From Gammaproteobacteria bacterium (GTDB lineage: Bacteria > Pseudomonadota > Gammaproteobacteria > Xanthomonadales > Wenzhouxiangellaceae): 64,000 nucleotides of DNA. Shown piece by piece: positions 26,301-35,515 of this stretch. How positions within the stretch are numbered: position 1 is the stretch's first letter; each line of letters starts with the position of its first letter. Under the pieces are notes generated by a model. It ran no database searches. It was not told the origin of the DNA and worked only from the letters and a program-made list of their open reading frames with translations. The translations under genes were made by a program, and so were the position numbers. The stretch spans positions 248,001-312,000 of the forward strand of contig JAJFKY010000022.1 in NCBI GenBank assembly GCA_021772975.1, in the 5' to 3' direction.

Positions 26301-29300
26301 GGAGCCCAGCTTTGACGGGCATAGATATCCAGATAGTCGCTCAGGGTCTGCGCGTGTCTGTACAGCTCTTCGCGAATAAGTGCCAATAACTGAGGATCAA
26401 CTGCCTTCTCATCATCAGCTGCTGTAACTGCGAGCTCAGAATCCACCAGGTCATCGGCATCGGCGAGCGGTTCCGGGCCGAGTAGTTCAGCTGACGCAAC
26501 CGTGTCGGCTGGAATGTCCTGCTCAATGACCTCGTCGGTCTCGTTCCGCAAGGCTATGCTGCAGCTGGCCAATAAGTCCTGCTCGGCTGGATTGGTTGCA
26601 TCCAAGCCCTGCTGCAGCCATTGGCGCTGCTGCTGCAGGGCCGGTATTGCCTGCGTCAGAATCTGACTGGCTTCCGGCGGTTGTGCCTGGCTATCAATAA
26701 TCGCGTTGAGGAAAAATTCCAGGGCTTTGCCGAGTTCACCCACATGACCAGCGTCAACCATCCGGGCACTGCCCTTAATGGTATGAAAGGCCCGCCGAAT
26801 CCGGCTCAGCGTTTCACCAGGCTGCGGATTGGCCAGATAAAGCGGAATGCTGGCTGCCAGTGTTTCCAGCATGTCATCAAACTCAACCAGGAAAATACTG
26901 CGTAATTCAGCATCTGTCTGCCACGGCCGTGACTGGTCTGGAGCGGGTTGAGCGGGTTCATCTGCCTGAGCCGCCGCCAAATCAGCATGCTGCTCGTCCG
27001 GGCTATCGACTGCAGGCTGATCAATGCTATCGGTTATCGCCTGGGGCTGATCATCCGCGCCGCTGCCGCTGTCTGCCAGTTCTGTCTGCACGGATTGATC
27101 GATATCAACATCGTCATCACTCGACTCAGAATCGCTGCTGGAATCGGCTTCCGCGCCAGTCTCAACAGTCGTTTCGAATTCCGCCGCGCGGTGCTCGTCG
27201 CCGTGGTCAACAGCAGCCTGTTGTACGTCGTCCTCGGGTATCTGCTGATCGGCATCGATTTCGATCGATGCTTCGCTGTCAGGCTGTTCCCCGCCCGGTT
27301 CAGCTTCGGCGATTAAATCGCTCTCGGCGCTATCCGATGACTCCCCGTCAACCGCCACTGTGTCTGCGTTATCCGCCGCCTCGGTGGCATCGGCCTCATT
27401 GTCCGTGTCCTGGCCGCTGTCAGGCAGCGCTTGAGTCTGAGCTTCCGAGTGGCTTTCGATCTCAAACTCTGGGTCGGGTTGCCCGGCATCGAAATCCAGC
27501 GGTGAATCAGCGCCTTCAGCGGTTGACTCGGACTGCTCGAAAACAGTTTCTTCCGCCGAACCTTCAGTTGCATCGGCGGAAACTTGCTCCGGCTGGGGCT
27601 GCGGTTGCCGCTCGCCTGCAGCGGGCAAGTCCTCAGCTTCATCGTCTGCGCTCTGCCCCGCTTGGATAATGCCTTCAAGCTGCTGGGCATAGTCGTGCGC
27701 GGCCTGCTCCAGATGATGATTGGCTTCGCCGTCACGCAAGGTAATCAGGAAGCGTTCCAGGGCTGCCAGCATGGCGGCAAAGGCAGCCAGATGATCGGCC
27801 TCATCCGCTTGTTCCGCCTGCAACCCCATACTGCGCAGATAACTCACGCCAACCCGCAGATCGGTCGCATTGGCTGCCCGGTTGGCCATGTCCAGAGCGC
27901 CCGCGGCTTCATTCAACAGCCGCTCGGGCATCTTGGTGGAAGAATCGCTGTCCTTGCTGCGCAACAGCGTATCCATGGTCTGCTGGGCCAGATCCAGATT
28001 ATTGATAGCCAGATTAAGCACCTGATAAGTGCCTGCATTCAGGCCCGCCGGTAGCGCGTCTTCCACGCTCAAACTGGAACTGGCCAACTGCGCTTCGACA
28101 TCCAGCAGCAACCCCGCCAGATCCAGCAGTTCCGACTCCGGCATGATCCGCTGTTGGCTGACATGACTGTCAATCATCCCGGCGATATCACCAAGCCGGC
28201 TGGCCAGGGCCGGTTGGCTCAACATCAACAGACTGCTGGAGAGCCGCTGCAGATCATTGCTGAGCGCCTGGTGATGACTTTCCAGCACGTCGATATCAGC
28301 GTCTTTCGACTGATGCTGGAGGTGGTCAATGCGATCCTTGATGGATTGCAGCTCTTCCAGCACAGCCACTGCCACACTGCTTTCCAGATCACGGTTGCGG
28401 CCTTTCAGACTCTGCCGGGCCGCATTGAGAATATCCTTGTCAACCAACTGATGCAGATCATAGTGATCTTTCAGTGTATCCAGATCAGGATGCTCCTGAT
28501 CGCAACTGGCGGCAAAATATAATAATGCCCGACTCAGGCTGTCCGCGGTTTCCTCCTGCTCGCCCTCAGTATCAGAGTGCATCTGTTGGCCCAGATAGAC
28601 ATCCACCCGCGCCAGCAACCTGGGCAGATTAACGTCCGGGCTGCGGCAGCCATCCGCAACCGCCTGCATCACCATCGCGGTAAGCAGCCAGATACGCTGC
28701 TGCTCGGTATGTTCAGCGTGCGCCTGATAGAGTTGCCGTGCGGCCTTGGCCAACGCCTTACTGGAACCTTTGATGACTTTCTTTTTACCAGCCTCTTCAG
28801 CTTTTAACCAATCGCGCAGCGCCCGTTGCCAGTGCTTGCGCAATTCACTCAGAGTGGGGCGCTGCTGATCTTCCGGCCAGTCAACGGAAGGTAGCGGACG
28901 ATCCAGTTCGGGAAAAAATAACTTGCCTTCGTGCAGCAACGATTCGCCTCGTCTGGCACGCAGGTCATTGATCAGTGACACCAGCACCATGGCCTGATCA
29001 TGGCCACACAGGTTCACATGATCGAGATAGTCCCGCAGGTTGACCACCCCTTCCAGCAGCCTGCTGAGTGATTCGGTCGAATCAGGGTCATGCTCAGCCG
29101 TATAACGGGTGGCCTGCCACAACTCAGCAGCCAGAGTGGCGGCGCCATCGGCACGCACCAGCCGCAGACTGTTCCGCAGGTTGTTTAATCCGACCGCGGC
29201 CGCCGTATAACCCTGATGCGGGTCTTCCTCCGCGGCCTGCAGGGAGTGAGCGATATCATCCAGCAACTCCGTCAGGTATTTTTTTACCCAGCCAAGATGT

Positions 29301-29317
29301 GCCTTACCGGCGATCAT
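23318..29317 (-). CDS. chpA: Chemosensory hybrid histidine kinase ChpA/PilL
   Basis: A 1999-residue CheA-like hybrid kinase controlling type IV pilus activity. Order: helical N-terminal phosphotransfer-like region (1-560) without an obvious HTxxG; a strongly acidic, low-complexity linker (about 565-805); Hpt with HTIKGSARM (about 843); Hpt-like HTLAGTLSL (about 1016); a second acidic linker (about 1125-1235); Hpt HTLKGGARM (about 1283); dimerisation helices; ATPase with N-box LEHMLRNAVAHGIEP (about 1583), DDGRGLD and GRGVGMDVV; CheW domain (about 1705-1840); receiver (1865-1985) with phospho-Asp in LLDIEMP (about 1920). P. aeruginosa ChpA carries more phosphotransfer domains. ATG 29317 is preferred to a GTG two codons earlier. 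Confidence 0.93.
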   Translation of the reverse strand: MIAGKAHLGWVKKYLTELLDDIAHSLQAAEEDPHQGYTAAAVGLNNLRNSLRLVRADGAATLAAELWQATRYTAEHDPDSTESLSRLLEGVVNLRDYLDHVNLCGHDQAMVLVSLINDLRARRGESLLHEGKLFFPELDRPLPSVDWPEDQQRPTLSELRKHWQRALRDWLKAEEAGKKKVIKGSSKALAKAARQLYQAHAEHTEQQRIWLLTAMVMQAVADGCRSPDVNLPRLLARVDVYLGQQMHSDTEGEQEETADSLSRALLYFAASCDQEHPDLDTLKDHYDLHQLVDKDILNAARQSLKGRNRDLESSVAVAVLEELQSIKDRIDHLQHQSKDADIDVLESHHQALSNDLQRLSSSLLMLSQPALASRLGDIAGMIDSHVSQQRIMPESELLDLAGLLLDVEAQLASSSLSVEDALPAGLNAGTYQVLNLAINNLDLAQQTMDTLLRSKDSDSSTKMPERLLNEAAGALDMANRAANATDLRVGVSYLRSMGLQAEQADEADHLAAFAAMLAALERFLITLRDGEANHHLEQAAHDYAQQLEGIIQAGQSADDEAEDLPAAGERQPQPQPEQVSADATEGSAEETVFEQSESTAEGADSPLDFDAGQPDPEFEIESHSEAQTQALPDSGQDTDNEADATEAADNADTVAVDGESSDSAESDLIAEAEPGGEQPDSEASIEIDADQQIPEDDVQQAAVDHGDEHRAAEFETTVETGAEADSSSDSESSDDDVDIDQSVQTELADSGSGADDQPQAITDSIDQPAVDSPDEQHADLAAAQADEPAQPAPDQSRPWQTDAELRSIFLVEFDDMLETLAASIPLYLANPQPGETLSRIRRAFHTIKGSARMVDAGHVGELGKALEFFLNAIIDSQAQPPEASQILTQAIPALQQQRQWLQQGLDATNPAEQDLLASCSIALRNETDEVIEQDIPADTVASAELLGPEPLADADDLVDSELAVTAADDEKAVDPQLLALIREELYRHAQTLSDYLDIYARQSWAPIPDAELIRALHTLAGTLSLAPLGDEPGAVQKVEQYLTELRDLERAPDVIGMRLLAAVHELLQQRLSLLDEQGAQAELDTADIHRLNQQVSDVLLQQNQDDTDSFMLQLDDQERVGDAINLTASLADPFALAESDQASPDAVPTDSSQSEQPDDGQAGDDQTDSDEQAAAEEQVEADHYSETESAHTADSAMPGSEPNAADRPGHVPPDEDAADRDDDDYPGMVRPTIPIDYTALDESLVDVFLEESSEVMLRVDECMQRWMRQGDFQVAAEIRRCLHTLKGGARMAGLDPVGELSHELETVLELSAPENTDMRHLRLLQGGFDDLHDMLAAAAQRQPLPQTQQPELADLADSADSYDVQDAPAQPDHFPQAAPAGESDSAVRETLRVNAQVIDHLTNVAGEVSIFRARLAQEISGMRGGVNEVEQTVSRLRDQLRKLELETEAQILSRHQYEAEQDAEFDPLELDRYSTIQQLSRALAESVNDLLNLQESLEHGTRQSEAILVQQSRVNTELQDGLLQTRMVSFGTLAPRLRQVVRRAAQESGKPANLELFIAEDGQLDRNMLEQINAPLEHMLRNAVAHGIEPAGQRRKAGKPVEGLINIRVFREATELVIQLRDDGRGLDSQRILQHAVERELISAEAELSEHEVRQLIFIPGFSTADGVSELAGRGVGMDVVRSTVRQIGGSLELNSEPGQGTEFIIRIPMTLTVMQAVMVDLDDRQFAIPVGNVLGVTKLPSEEYLRCFEQGHLSYAGADNPLLELETMLGFNRAPVPKGMISIVVLEAGGQRAAIRIPELRRHQELVIKPLGPQLTSIPGILAGAISGEGQVILILDMGPLIRRSTATDVTLPSLAEQQQQEVRRQPLVLVVDDSITVRKVTSRVLEQHQLEVMTARDGIDALEVMSDRVPDLILLDIEMPRMDGFELSRYVRSDARLRHIPIIIISSRSGEKHQQTAQDVGANHFLGKPYQEKELLRQVDLLLDSSPNQDADQDDNA

Positions 29318-29354
29318 GTTCACATGCAGCGCTCGTTAAACCCGCTTCGCTGAA

Positions 29355-31424
29355 TCAGTCCGGTGACGTATCGTGATCAGCGGCAATCCGATGATCTTCG
29401 TCGTCCGGTAACTTGAAGTCGGACACACTGTCGCTGAGACTGCGTACCAGCTCCGCCAGCTGCTGGACTGATTCGGCGGTTTCATTGGTACCACTGCGGG
29501 TCTGCTCGGAGATATCCCGGATGGTGGTCATGGTACGCGCCACCCGGGAGGCCGTTTCAGCATGATCCTGAGACTGTCTGGAGATTCCGGCAATCAGTTC
29601 CGCCAATTGCTTGGATACTGACTCAATCGAACTCAGTGCGGTGCCCGCGTCTTCGGCTGTGCGTGCGCCACGCACCACCTGGCTGGTGGTGGTTTCCATC
29701 GAATTGACGGCCTCGTTGGTATCGTTCTGAATACCCTGCACCAGACTTTCAATCCTGCGGGTCGCGTTGGTGGCGCGTTCCGCGAGCCGTTGCACTTCGT
29801 CAGCCACCACCGCGAAACCACGGCCGGCGCCACCGGCGGAAGCCGCCTGAATCGCGGCGTTGAGCGCCAGCATGTTGGTCTGCTCGGAAATGCCGTTGAT
29901 CAACTCTACGATGTCACCGATTTCCTGGGATGATTCACCCAGCCGCTTGATGCGCTTGGAGGTTTCCTGAATCTGCGCGCGGATGGCATCCATACCTTCA
30001 ATGGTCTCACGCACCCGCGAGGCACCATCACTGGCCGTCCCGACCGCGTGGCTGGCAACTTCGGCGGACTCACCGGATTGCCGGGCCATGTCGCCGAACG
30101 AGTTATTCATGGTGTTGATAATATCGGTGGCGCTGCTAATCTGATTGGACTGATATTCGCTGGCTTCGGCGAGCTGAGTGGTAGTCGCCCGGGTTTCCTG
30201 GGCCTGTGCGGATACCTGGCGGGCGGTCTGGTTAATCCCGACCACCAGATTACGCAACTGCTCAACAGCGTAGTTGACCGAGTCCGCGATCGCGCCGGTA
30301 ATATCCTCGGTGACAGTGGCGTTGAAAGACAGGTCACCTTCCGCCAGCGAACTCATTTCATCGAGCAGACGCAGAATGGCTTCCTGGTTTCTTTGATTGG
30401 TTTCGGCAGCACGCTGCGAACGCTGACGGGCACTGGTCAACGCCAGCAAACCGATCAGAAAGAACAGCACCAGCGTCATCGCACCCAGCCCCAGACCGAC
30501 CTGAACCGATGGCCACAGGCGGGCTGTATTCAGATTACGGTAACTTTCGGATAACGCGGCGGCCATGGCACTCAGATCACCACTGTCGACAAACACGTCG
30601 TCAGCGGCCAATCTTACGTCGGATAACTGGACCGAAGAAGCCAGAATATTGTCAATTTCAGCCGCTGCTTCGTTAAAGCGGCTTTGCACATCATCCAGAA
30701 TGGTACGCGCGGCCGGGTTACGCACCGGGGTAATGCCCAACTGGGTATTGCCGTCAATCAGGCCGTTGACTACCTGCGAGAACAGGGTTGAATCGCGGTT
30801 CAGATTATCCGCGGCGGTGACCGCAGCCTGGCCACCCTGCAGAATTTCACCGACATGGCGCAGCATTCGATCGGCCAGCACCAGCTGACGGCTGGCGATG
30901 TAAATCTGACCGGCCGGGGCACCTGCCTCGGTCAGTATTCGGGTTGCCTGGTCAGTGCGCGCCTGCAGCACCGGAATACTACGGCTGAAAATGGCTGCGC
31001 TGTCCGCCAGATCCTGAACCAGCGTTTCACGTTGACTGACGTCAGTGGCGTTGGCGCTGATGGTCGCCCACAGTATCTCAATCTCGGCCAGTTGCTCATT
31101 GACCACTGCTGGCGAGGGCGGTAAGTCGGTTTCAGGATTGCCATTGCGCAATAATTCAAGGTTATTACTGATCTGATCACGTTCGGCGCGCAGATTGGTG
31201 AAGGCGTCGAAATTGCCTACTGCCGCTTCACCGGCCGATTTAGCCAACTGCTGAGCCAGTACCCGCACGTCGGTAGTCAGAGCAATATATTCCTGCTGGT
31301 GGCTGTTTTGCCTGTTGAGCAGGAAAAAGTTATACGCCACAACTACCAGCATGACTATTGCGAGAATGAACAAAATAACCTGTATCGGTCCAAATCCTGT
31401 TCGGGTTGTTTGAGCTGCCGCCAT
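29355..31424 (-). CDS. pilJ: Twitching motility methyl-accepting chemotaxis protein PilJ
   Basis: A 689-residue receptor of the Pil-Chp system. Membrane helix 1 (about 13-33), a periplasmic domain of about 280 residues containing two similar PilJ-type helical modules (the paired arrangement with [10 protein letters not shown] and [10 protein letters not shown]), membrane helix 2 (about 309-332), HAMP-like region, then the MCP signalling tip with [17 protein letters not shown] and [12 protein letters not shown]. It has a good ribosome site (AGGA 7 bases before ATG 31424). The family senses pilus retraction state or PilA. It lies 37 bases upstream of chpA. Confidence 0.93.
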   Translation of the reverse strand: MAAAQTTRTGFGPIQVILFILAIVMLVVVAYNFFLLNRQNSHQQEYIALTTDVRVLAQQLAKSAGEAAVGNFDAFTNLRAERDQISNNLELLRNGNPETDLPPSPAVVNEQLAEIEILWATISANATDVSQRETLVQDLADSAAIFSRSIPVLQARTDQATRILTEAGAPAGQIYIASRQLVLADRMLRHVGEILQGGQAAVTAADNLNRDSTLFSQVVNGLIDGNTQLGITPVRNPAARTILDDVQSRFNEAAAEIDNILASSVQLSDVRLAADDVFVDSGDLSAMAAALSESYRNLNTARLWPSVQVGLGLGAMTLVLFFLIGLLALTSARQRSQRAAETNQRNQEAILRLLDEMSSLAEGDLSFNATVTEDITGAIADSVNYAVEQLRNLVVGINQTARQVSAQAQETRATTTQLAEASEYQSNQISSATDIINTMNNSFGDMARQSGESAEVASHAVGTASDGASRVRETIEGMDAIRAQIQETSKRIKRLGESSQEIGDIVELINGISEQTNMLALNAAIQAASAGGAGRGFAVVADEVQRLAERATNATRRIESLVQGIQNDTNEAVNSMETTTSQVVRGARTAEDAGTALSSIESVSKQLAELIAGISRQSQDHAETASRVARTMTTIRDISEQTRSGTNETAESVQQLAELVRSLSDSVSDFKLPDDEDHRIAADHDTSPD

Positions 31425-31529
31425 CGTCTTATCCTGTTGAAAATCTTTCTAGCACGTTGATTCTGGCTACGTTGTTACGTCCCTGTAAGGGTAACCATAT
31501 TTCCCAATTTTCTGTGCGTGGCCAATCCA

Positions 31530-32084
31530 TCAGGCCGCACCGTCCAGAAACTCTTCCTGTTTACTCAAACGGCTCACGCTGAACACCCCCCAGGTTCGTT
31601 CTTCCAGGTGAAACTCACGTTCAATAAATGCTGCTATGCCCTGCCAGCGTTCCGCCAGAGGTTCATCCCCATTGTCCGGCGATGATTGATTCTGAGGAAA
31701 ATGCCGTTGCCCGAAAACCTCATCCACCAGCAGCGCCATCGGACGATTCTGCAGGCTGGTGAGCAAAAAACGGCTGCTGGAGCCCAATGGTGAGCGCTGT
31801 CCATAAATGTAGCCGCCCAGATCAATAATAGTGGTCAGGTTGCCGCGCACATTAGCCAGTCCGAGCAGCCATGGCTTGGCGCCGGGTACCGGCGTGATAT
31901 CACTGGGAGAGATGATTTCTTCAATCTCTTTGATATGGCTGGTCAACAGATGCTCATTGAGCCGGTAGACGACGCCATCCCAATAGTCGCCATCACTGCC
32001 GGCCTGTGCCTGCGGGCGATGTTCAAGACATTGCTGCTCAAAGGCCAGCAAGCGGTCAAACACCGATTTTTTTGTTTCTCCCAT
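31530..32084 (-). CDS. pilI: CheW-like adaptor PilI
   Basis: A 184-residue CheW-domain protein. YRLNEHLLTSHIKEIEEII, PWLLGLANVRGNLTTIIDLGG and MALLVDEVFGQR form the standard CheW fold and match PilI in size and in the N-terminal extension of about 40 residues. It couples PilJ to ChpA. It lies 105 bases upstream of pilJ and 74 bases downstream of pilG. There is no clear Shine-Dalgarno sequence before ATG 32084. In P. aeruginosa pilH sits between pilG and pilI, but no second response regulator is encoded here. Confidence 0.9.
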   Translation of the reverse strand: MGETKKSVFDRLLAFEQQCLEHRPQAQAGSDGDYWDGVVYRLNEHLLTSHIKEIEEIISPSDITPVPGAKPWLLGLANVRGNLTTIIDLGGYIYGQRSPLGSSSRFLLTSLQNRPMALLVDEVFGQRHFPQNQSSPDNGDEPLAERWQGIAAFIEREFHLEERTWGVFSVSRLSKQEEFLDGAA

Positions 32085-32158
32085 TTTACTATTTCAATAA
32101 GAATCGTTGCTGGTTATGGTTGTGCTGGTTGTCCTGATTGTTGATATTAAGCTACCTG

Positions 32159-32530
32159 CTAAGCTGGTAAATGCCGGCGCAGACTGTCGAGTAACTCATC
32201 CTTGGTAAACGGTTTGGTCAGATAATAATCTGAGCCAACCACTCGTCCGCGCGCCCGGTCAAACAAACCGTCTTTGCTGGTCAGCATAATCACCGGGGTG
32301 TGTGCGAAATCCGGATTATTTTTAATAATCGCACAGGTTTGATAGCCATCCAGACGTGGCATCATAATATCCACAAAAATCAGCTTGGGACGATGCTCTG
32401 CAATTAATGACAATGCCTGAAAGCCATCTTCGGCAGTCAGCACGGCGAGACCTTCCCCACTGAGCATACTTTCAGCGGAACGGCGGATAGTCTGGCTGTC
32501 ATCTATAATTAAAACTTTATGATTATCCAT
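32159..32530 (-). CDS. pilG: Response regulator PilG
   Basis: A 123-residue single-domain receiver. DD pair in IIDDSQTIRRSAE, phospho-Asp in FVDIMMPRLDGYQTC, then Thr in MLTSKDG and Lys in LTKPFTKDELL. The DIMMPRLDGYQTCAIIKNN stretch and KDGLFDRARGRVVGSDYYLTKPF are very close to P. aeruginosa PilG and distinguish it from PilH. It is the output regulator of the Pil-Chp pathway. As the first gene of the operon it is divergent from gshB over about 157 bases, the same arrangement as in Pseudomonas. Confidence 0.92.
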   Translation of the reverse strand: MDNHKVLIIDDSQTIRRSAESMLSGEGLAVLTAEDGFQALSLIAEHRPKLIFVDIMMPRLDGYQTCAIIKNNPDFAHTPVIMLTSKDGLFDRARGRVVGSDYYLTKPFTKDELLDSLRRHLPA

Positions 32531-32687
32531 AACCTGTTATTTCTCAGTTTGGCCCGAGCCGGGCAACTGCAGCGACGGTTAGTTTAGCGTTAAAATGCTT
32601 TAATTGCGAGCACTTATACCATGAAACTTCAAGTAAAATCCAACCATCGGACGCTGGTCCGGCCTACCATCGCAGGAGCATGATCCC

Positions 32688-33635
32688 ATGTACAAAATGC
32701 TGGTAATAATGGATTCACCCTCCACCATCAAACCCTACAAGGATACGACCGTGGCCATGCTGCTGGAAGCACAGGCACGTGACTATCAATGCATGATTGC
32801 TGCTGCCGATAACCTCTGGTTGGACAATGCCGATGCGCTGGTAGCGGCCCATGGTATCAAAGTTCGCGATCAGAATGAGGACTGGTACCAACTGGGCGAT
32901 CAACAGCAAATGGCGTTGACGGATTTCGATGTGGTGCTGATGCGCAAGGATCCGCCGTTTAACATGCAGTATATTTACGCCACCTATATTTTGGAGCTGG
33001 CTGAACATCAGGGTGTGCTGGTGGTCAACAAACCACAGGCGTTGCGCGATGCTAATGAGAAACTGTCAGCGCTATGGTTTCCGGACTGGATTCCGGCTAC
33101 GCTGGTCAGCGGTCAGGCGGAACGACTGCGCGAATTTGTGCACCGACACCAGCGCAGTGTGCTTAAACCGCTGGACGGCATGGGCGGCAGTTCAATTTTT
33201 ATGACCAGCCCCGGCGATCCCAATTTGAATGTGATTATTGAAACCCTGACCGAGGAAGGCCAGCAAGTTATTATGGCTCAGCAATACCTGGAAGCTATCA
33301 AGCAGGGTGATCTGAGGGTCTTGCTGATAGCCGGAAAACCGGTGCCTTACATGCTGGCCAGATTACCCAGCGGAAGCGATTTTCGCGGCAATCTGGCGCG
33401 CGGCGGACGCGGTGAACCACGTGAACTGGGTGCGATCGAGCATCAGCTTGCCGAGGCCGTCGGTCCGGAATTGGTACGCCGCGGTATTTTATTTGCCGGG
33501 CTTGATATTATTGGCGACCGGTTAACTGAAGTGAATGTCACCAGCCCAACCTGTGTGCGCGAACTTGACCGGGCATTTGGAATCAATATCTGTGCGGATT
33601 TATTTGACGCCATCGAGCAACAACTTACTGCATGA
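32688..33635 (+). CDS. gshB: Glutathione synthetase
   Basis: A 315-residue ATP-grasp ligase adding glycine to gamma-glutamylcysteine. N-terminal VIMDSPSTIKPYKDTTVAML, MRKDPPFNMQYIYATY, PLDGMGGSSIF (ATP-grasp glycine loop), GDLRVLLIAGKPVP and LDIIGDRLTEVNVTSPT (metal and ATP contacts) match bacterial GshB throughout. AGGAG lies 9 bases before ATG 32688. The stop overlaps the downstream tonB-like start by 4 bases. Confidence 0.96.
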   Translation: MYKMLVIMDSPSTIKPYKDTTVAMLLEAQARDYQCMIAAADNLWLDNADALVAAHGIKVRDQNEDWYQLGDQQQMALTDFDVVLMRKDPPFNMQYIYATYILELAEHQGVLVVNKPQALRDANEKLSALWFPDWIPATLVSGQAERLREFVHRHQRSVLKPLDGMGGSSIFMTSPGDPNLNVIIETLTEEGQQVIMAQQYLEAIKQGDLRVLLIAGKPVPYMLARLPSGSDFRGNLARGGRGEPRELGAIEHQLAEAVGPELVRRGILFAGLDIIGDRLTEVNVTSPTCVRELDRAFGINICADLFDAIEQQLTA

Positions 33636-34435
33636 GTGCCACAGCTTCTGATTTAGCCATTATTCGGCATGGCGGCAGCCAGCCCAGTATTACCGTCAGC
33701 CCATTTCTGCTCACGGTCATGCTGGCGGCGGGCCTGCATGCCGGATTACTGCTGCTGCATTTCAAAATCCCCGAACGTCCCGTGTTGGAACCCAGCCTGG
33801 ATATCATGCTGGTCGCAGCCCCTCAGGAGACCACCCCGCGGCAGGAAACCCTGGTCGAGGAATGGCAACCTGATATCCCTGCTGTGCGCGAGGTGGAACC
33901 CGAGCCGCAGCCGGTCACCACTATCGCCCCCCAGCCTCGTCAGGTAACCCGGCTGGTCCAGCCGGAACCCAGCGAGGCCAGCGTTGCACCCGAACCTGCG
34001 CCAGCCTTGTCAGCTGCCGCCCTGCGCCGTGCCAGCCTGGATGCGATGCGTGGTTTGCCGGAACTCAGGCTGGCGCCTGAGACCATTCGTCGCAAATACG
34101 TATCAGCCAACACCCAGGAATGGAAATACGTCAGCTATATGCGTGCCTGGACTGATAAGGTCGAGCGGGTTGGCAATATGAATTACCCTGAAAAGGCCCG
34201 CCGCGATGGCCTGCTTGGAACGCTGATCGTGTCGGTTGGAGTAATGGCTGACGGCAGCCTGGAGTCGGTTGAAATACTGCGCTCGTCCGGGTTCGAAATA
34301 CTCGATCAGGCCGCGATCAGGATTGTTGAATTATCCGCGCCATATGCCGCGTTACCCGAAGAAATTATTCAGGAAACCGATATTCTGTATATCACCCGCA
34401 CCTGGCGTTTTACCCCCGACCAGGGACTGCTATAA
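33632..34435 (+). CDS. TonB-family energy transducer (TonB3-like)
   Basis: A 267-residue protein with a cytoplasmic N-tail of about 25 residues, one membrane helix (about 27-45), a Pro/Glu-rich periplasmic spacer (about 50-130), then a TonB C-terminal domain (about 175-267; NYPEKARRDGLLGTLIVSVGV, VEILRSSGFEILDQAAIRIV, ITRTWRFTP). The position directly after gshB and beside pilG matches P. aeruginosa tonB3, which is required for twitching motility; that is the most likely role rather than iron uptake, but this is inference from synteny. It overlaps gshB by 4 bases (ATGA). Confidence 0.88.
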   Translation: MSATASDLAIIRHGGSQPSITVSPFLLTVMLAAGLHAGLLLLHFKIPERPVLEPSLDIMLVAAPQETTPRQETLVEEWQPDIPAVREVEPEPQPVTTIAPQPRQVTRLVQPEPSEASVAPEPAPALSAAALRRASLDAMRGLPELRLAPETIRRKYVSANTQEWKYVSYMRAWTDKVERVGNMNYPEKARRDGLLGTLIVSVGVMADGSLESVEILRSSGFEILDQAAIRIVELSAPYAALPEEIIQETDILYITRTWRFTPDQGLL

Positions 34436-34472
34436 GCCCGCTGTCGGCGGTCCGCCAAAACCCGAATGGTGT

Positions 34473-35225
34473 TTAAACCAGTTGCTGTTGCTCTTCCAGC
34501 TCGGCCTGCAGCATCTGCAATGCGCGATCCAGGCTGTGCTGGTTTTCACCAAACAGCACAATAACGCCTCTGCTTGCGTTACTCAGCAAAATTCGGGTCG
34601 CACCGGTCTGGGCGTAAGTTGCGTCTTCACTCAACTGCGCGTCCGGTATATACAAGACGCTGACGGTATCTGCGCCGAAATCCATCACCAGATGTATTCC
34701 ATTGCCATGTGGTGTGCCGCAATTACGGCTGTAGACAATGGCCTCCATCAGGCTGGGATCAGCCGTCAGCTGCAGGATCGCGAGAATCCGGGCGTTGCCG
34801 GCTGTCTGCATCGGGCTCTGCCGGGCCATTAACTCCGTAGCAGCGCCGTCATATTGCCAATGCTCGACCACAAAATCCTGCAGAGTCGGTTCTTCACTGT
34901 TCAGGAATAAGACCGTTGCGGCCAGACCCGCGCCCATCGCCAGACCTGCCGCCATGGCAGGCAACCAGCCAACAAAGCGGCGTTCGCCGGCAGCATTATC
35001 AGCAAATATTTCACTGCCGGCGGCGCCGGTAATTTGAGCGGTAAGCTGCTGGGGCCAATCGGCTGGTGGCTGAACTTCTAGCGCCTGACGCAGGGAGGTT
35101 TCCAGCTGATCCGACCGCCGTGCCAGATCGGCACAGCGGAAATCTTCCGCCTGTGCCGCCATAAAGGCCTGGCTGCGATCATAGGGATCAATCATCAACT
35201 GTCGTTTGAACTCACGGTAGTTCAT
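34473..35225 (-). CDS. DUF3379-like membrane-anchored protein, copy 2 (probable anti-sigma partner)
   Basis: A 250-residue protein, paralogous to the gene immediately upstream. MNYREFKRQLMIDPYDRS opens both copies. A cytoplasmic helical domain with a conserved Cys31 is followed by one membrane helix (about 86-108) and a periplasmic domain with the shared motif RNCGTPHGNGIH (C169, H178) and a V-x-x-x-Y-x-PD strand. No classical zinc-binding anti-sigma motif is present. Proteins of this kind usually follow an ECF sigma gene and are thought to control it. ATG 35225 is chosen by alignment with the paralogue; the 10-codon upstream extension is not conserved. Confidence 0.75.
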   Translation of the reverse strand: MNYREFKRQLMIDPYDRSQAFMAAQAEDFRCADLARRSDQLETSLRQALEVQPPADWPQQLTAQITGAAGSEIFADNAAGERRFVGWLPAMAAGLAMGAGLAATVLFLNSEEPTLQDFVVEHWQYDGAATELMARQSPMQTAGNARILAILQLTADPSLMEAIVYSRNCGTPHGNGIHLVMDFGADTVSVLYIPDAQLSEDATYAQTGATRILLSNASRGVIVLFGENQHSLDRALQMLQAELEEQQQLV

Positions 35226-35515
35226 TGCAATTGTCATTTCTTGTCTCGCAATCAACCAAGCTCAGGAACCCTTACCTGATACCCAGTCCATGGTTTTCGT
35301 TAAAGCAAAACTCCAATCAGCGCAGCAACCCCAATGCCGCTTTAGTAGTATATCTGAATCCATCCGCTATCAGAAGCGAACGGCTTCGTGCTGGCGGATA
35401 ACTGATAACTGAGGATTCCCGGCTCGCAGTTGAGCCTGGCATATAAAGAACCTTTCGCATGGCAGGGCTCAGCTGAAACAGCTGCGACCTGCCCCGCAGG
35501 CGAGGCCGTGTCCGC
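35226..35515. other. 290-base gap between the two DUF3379-like paralogues
   Basis: No gene is seen. The stretch holds a small hairpin (GGCTC 35421-35425 with GAGCC 35432-35436) and a short direct repeat of GATAACT just before it. It may carry a separate promoter or terminator for the second copy, which would let the two paralogues be expressed differently. Confidence 0.35.
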
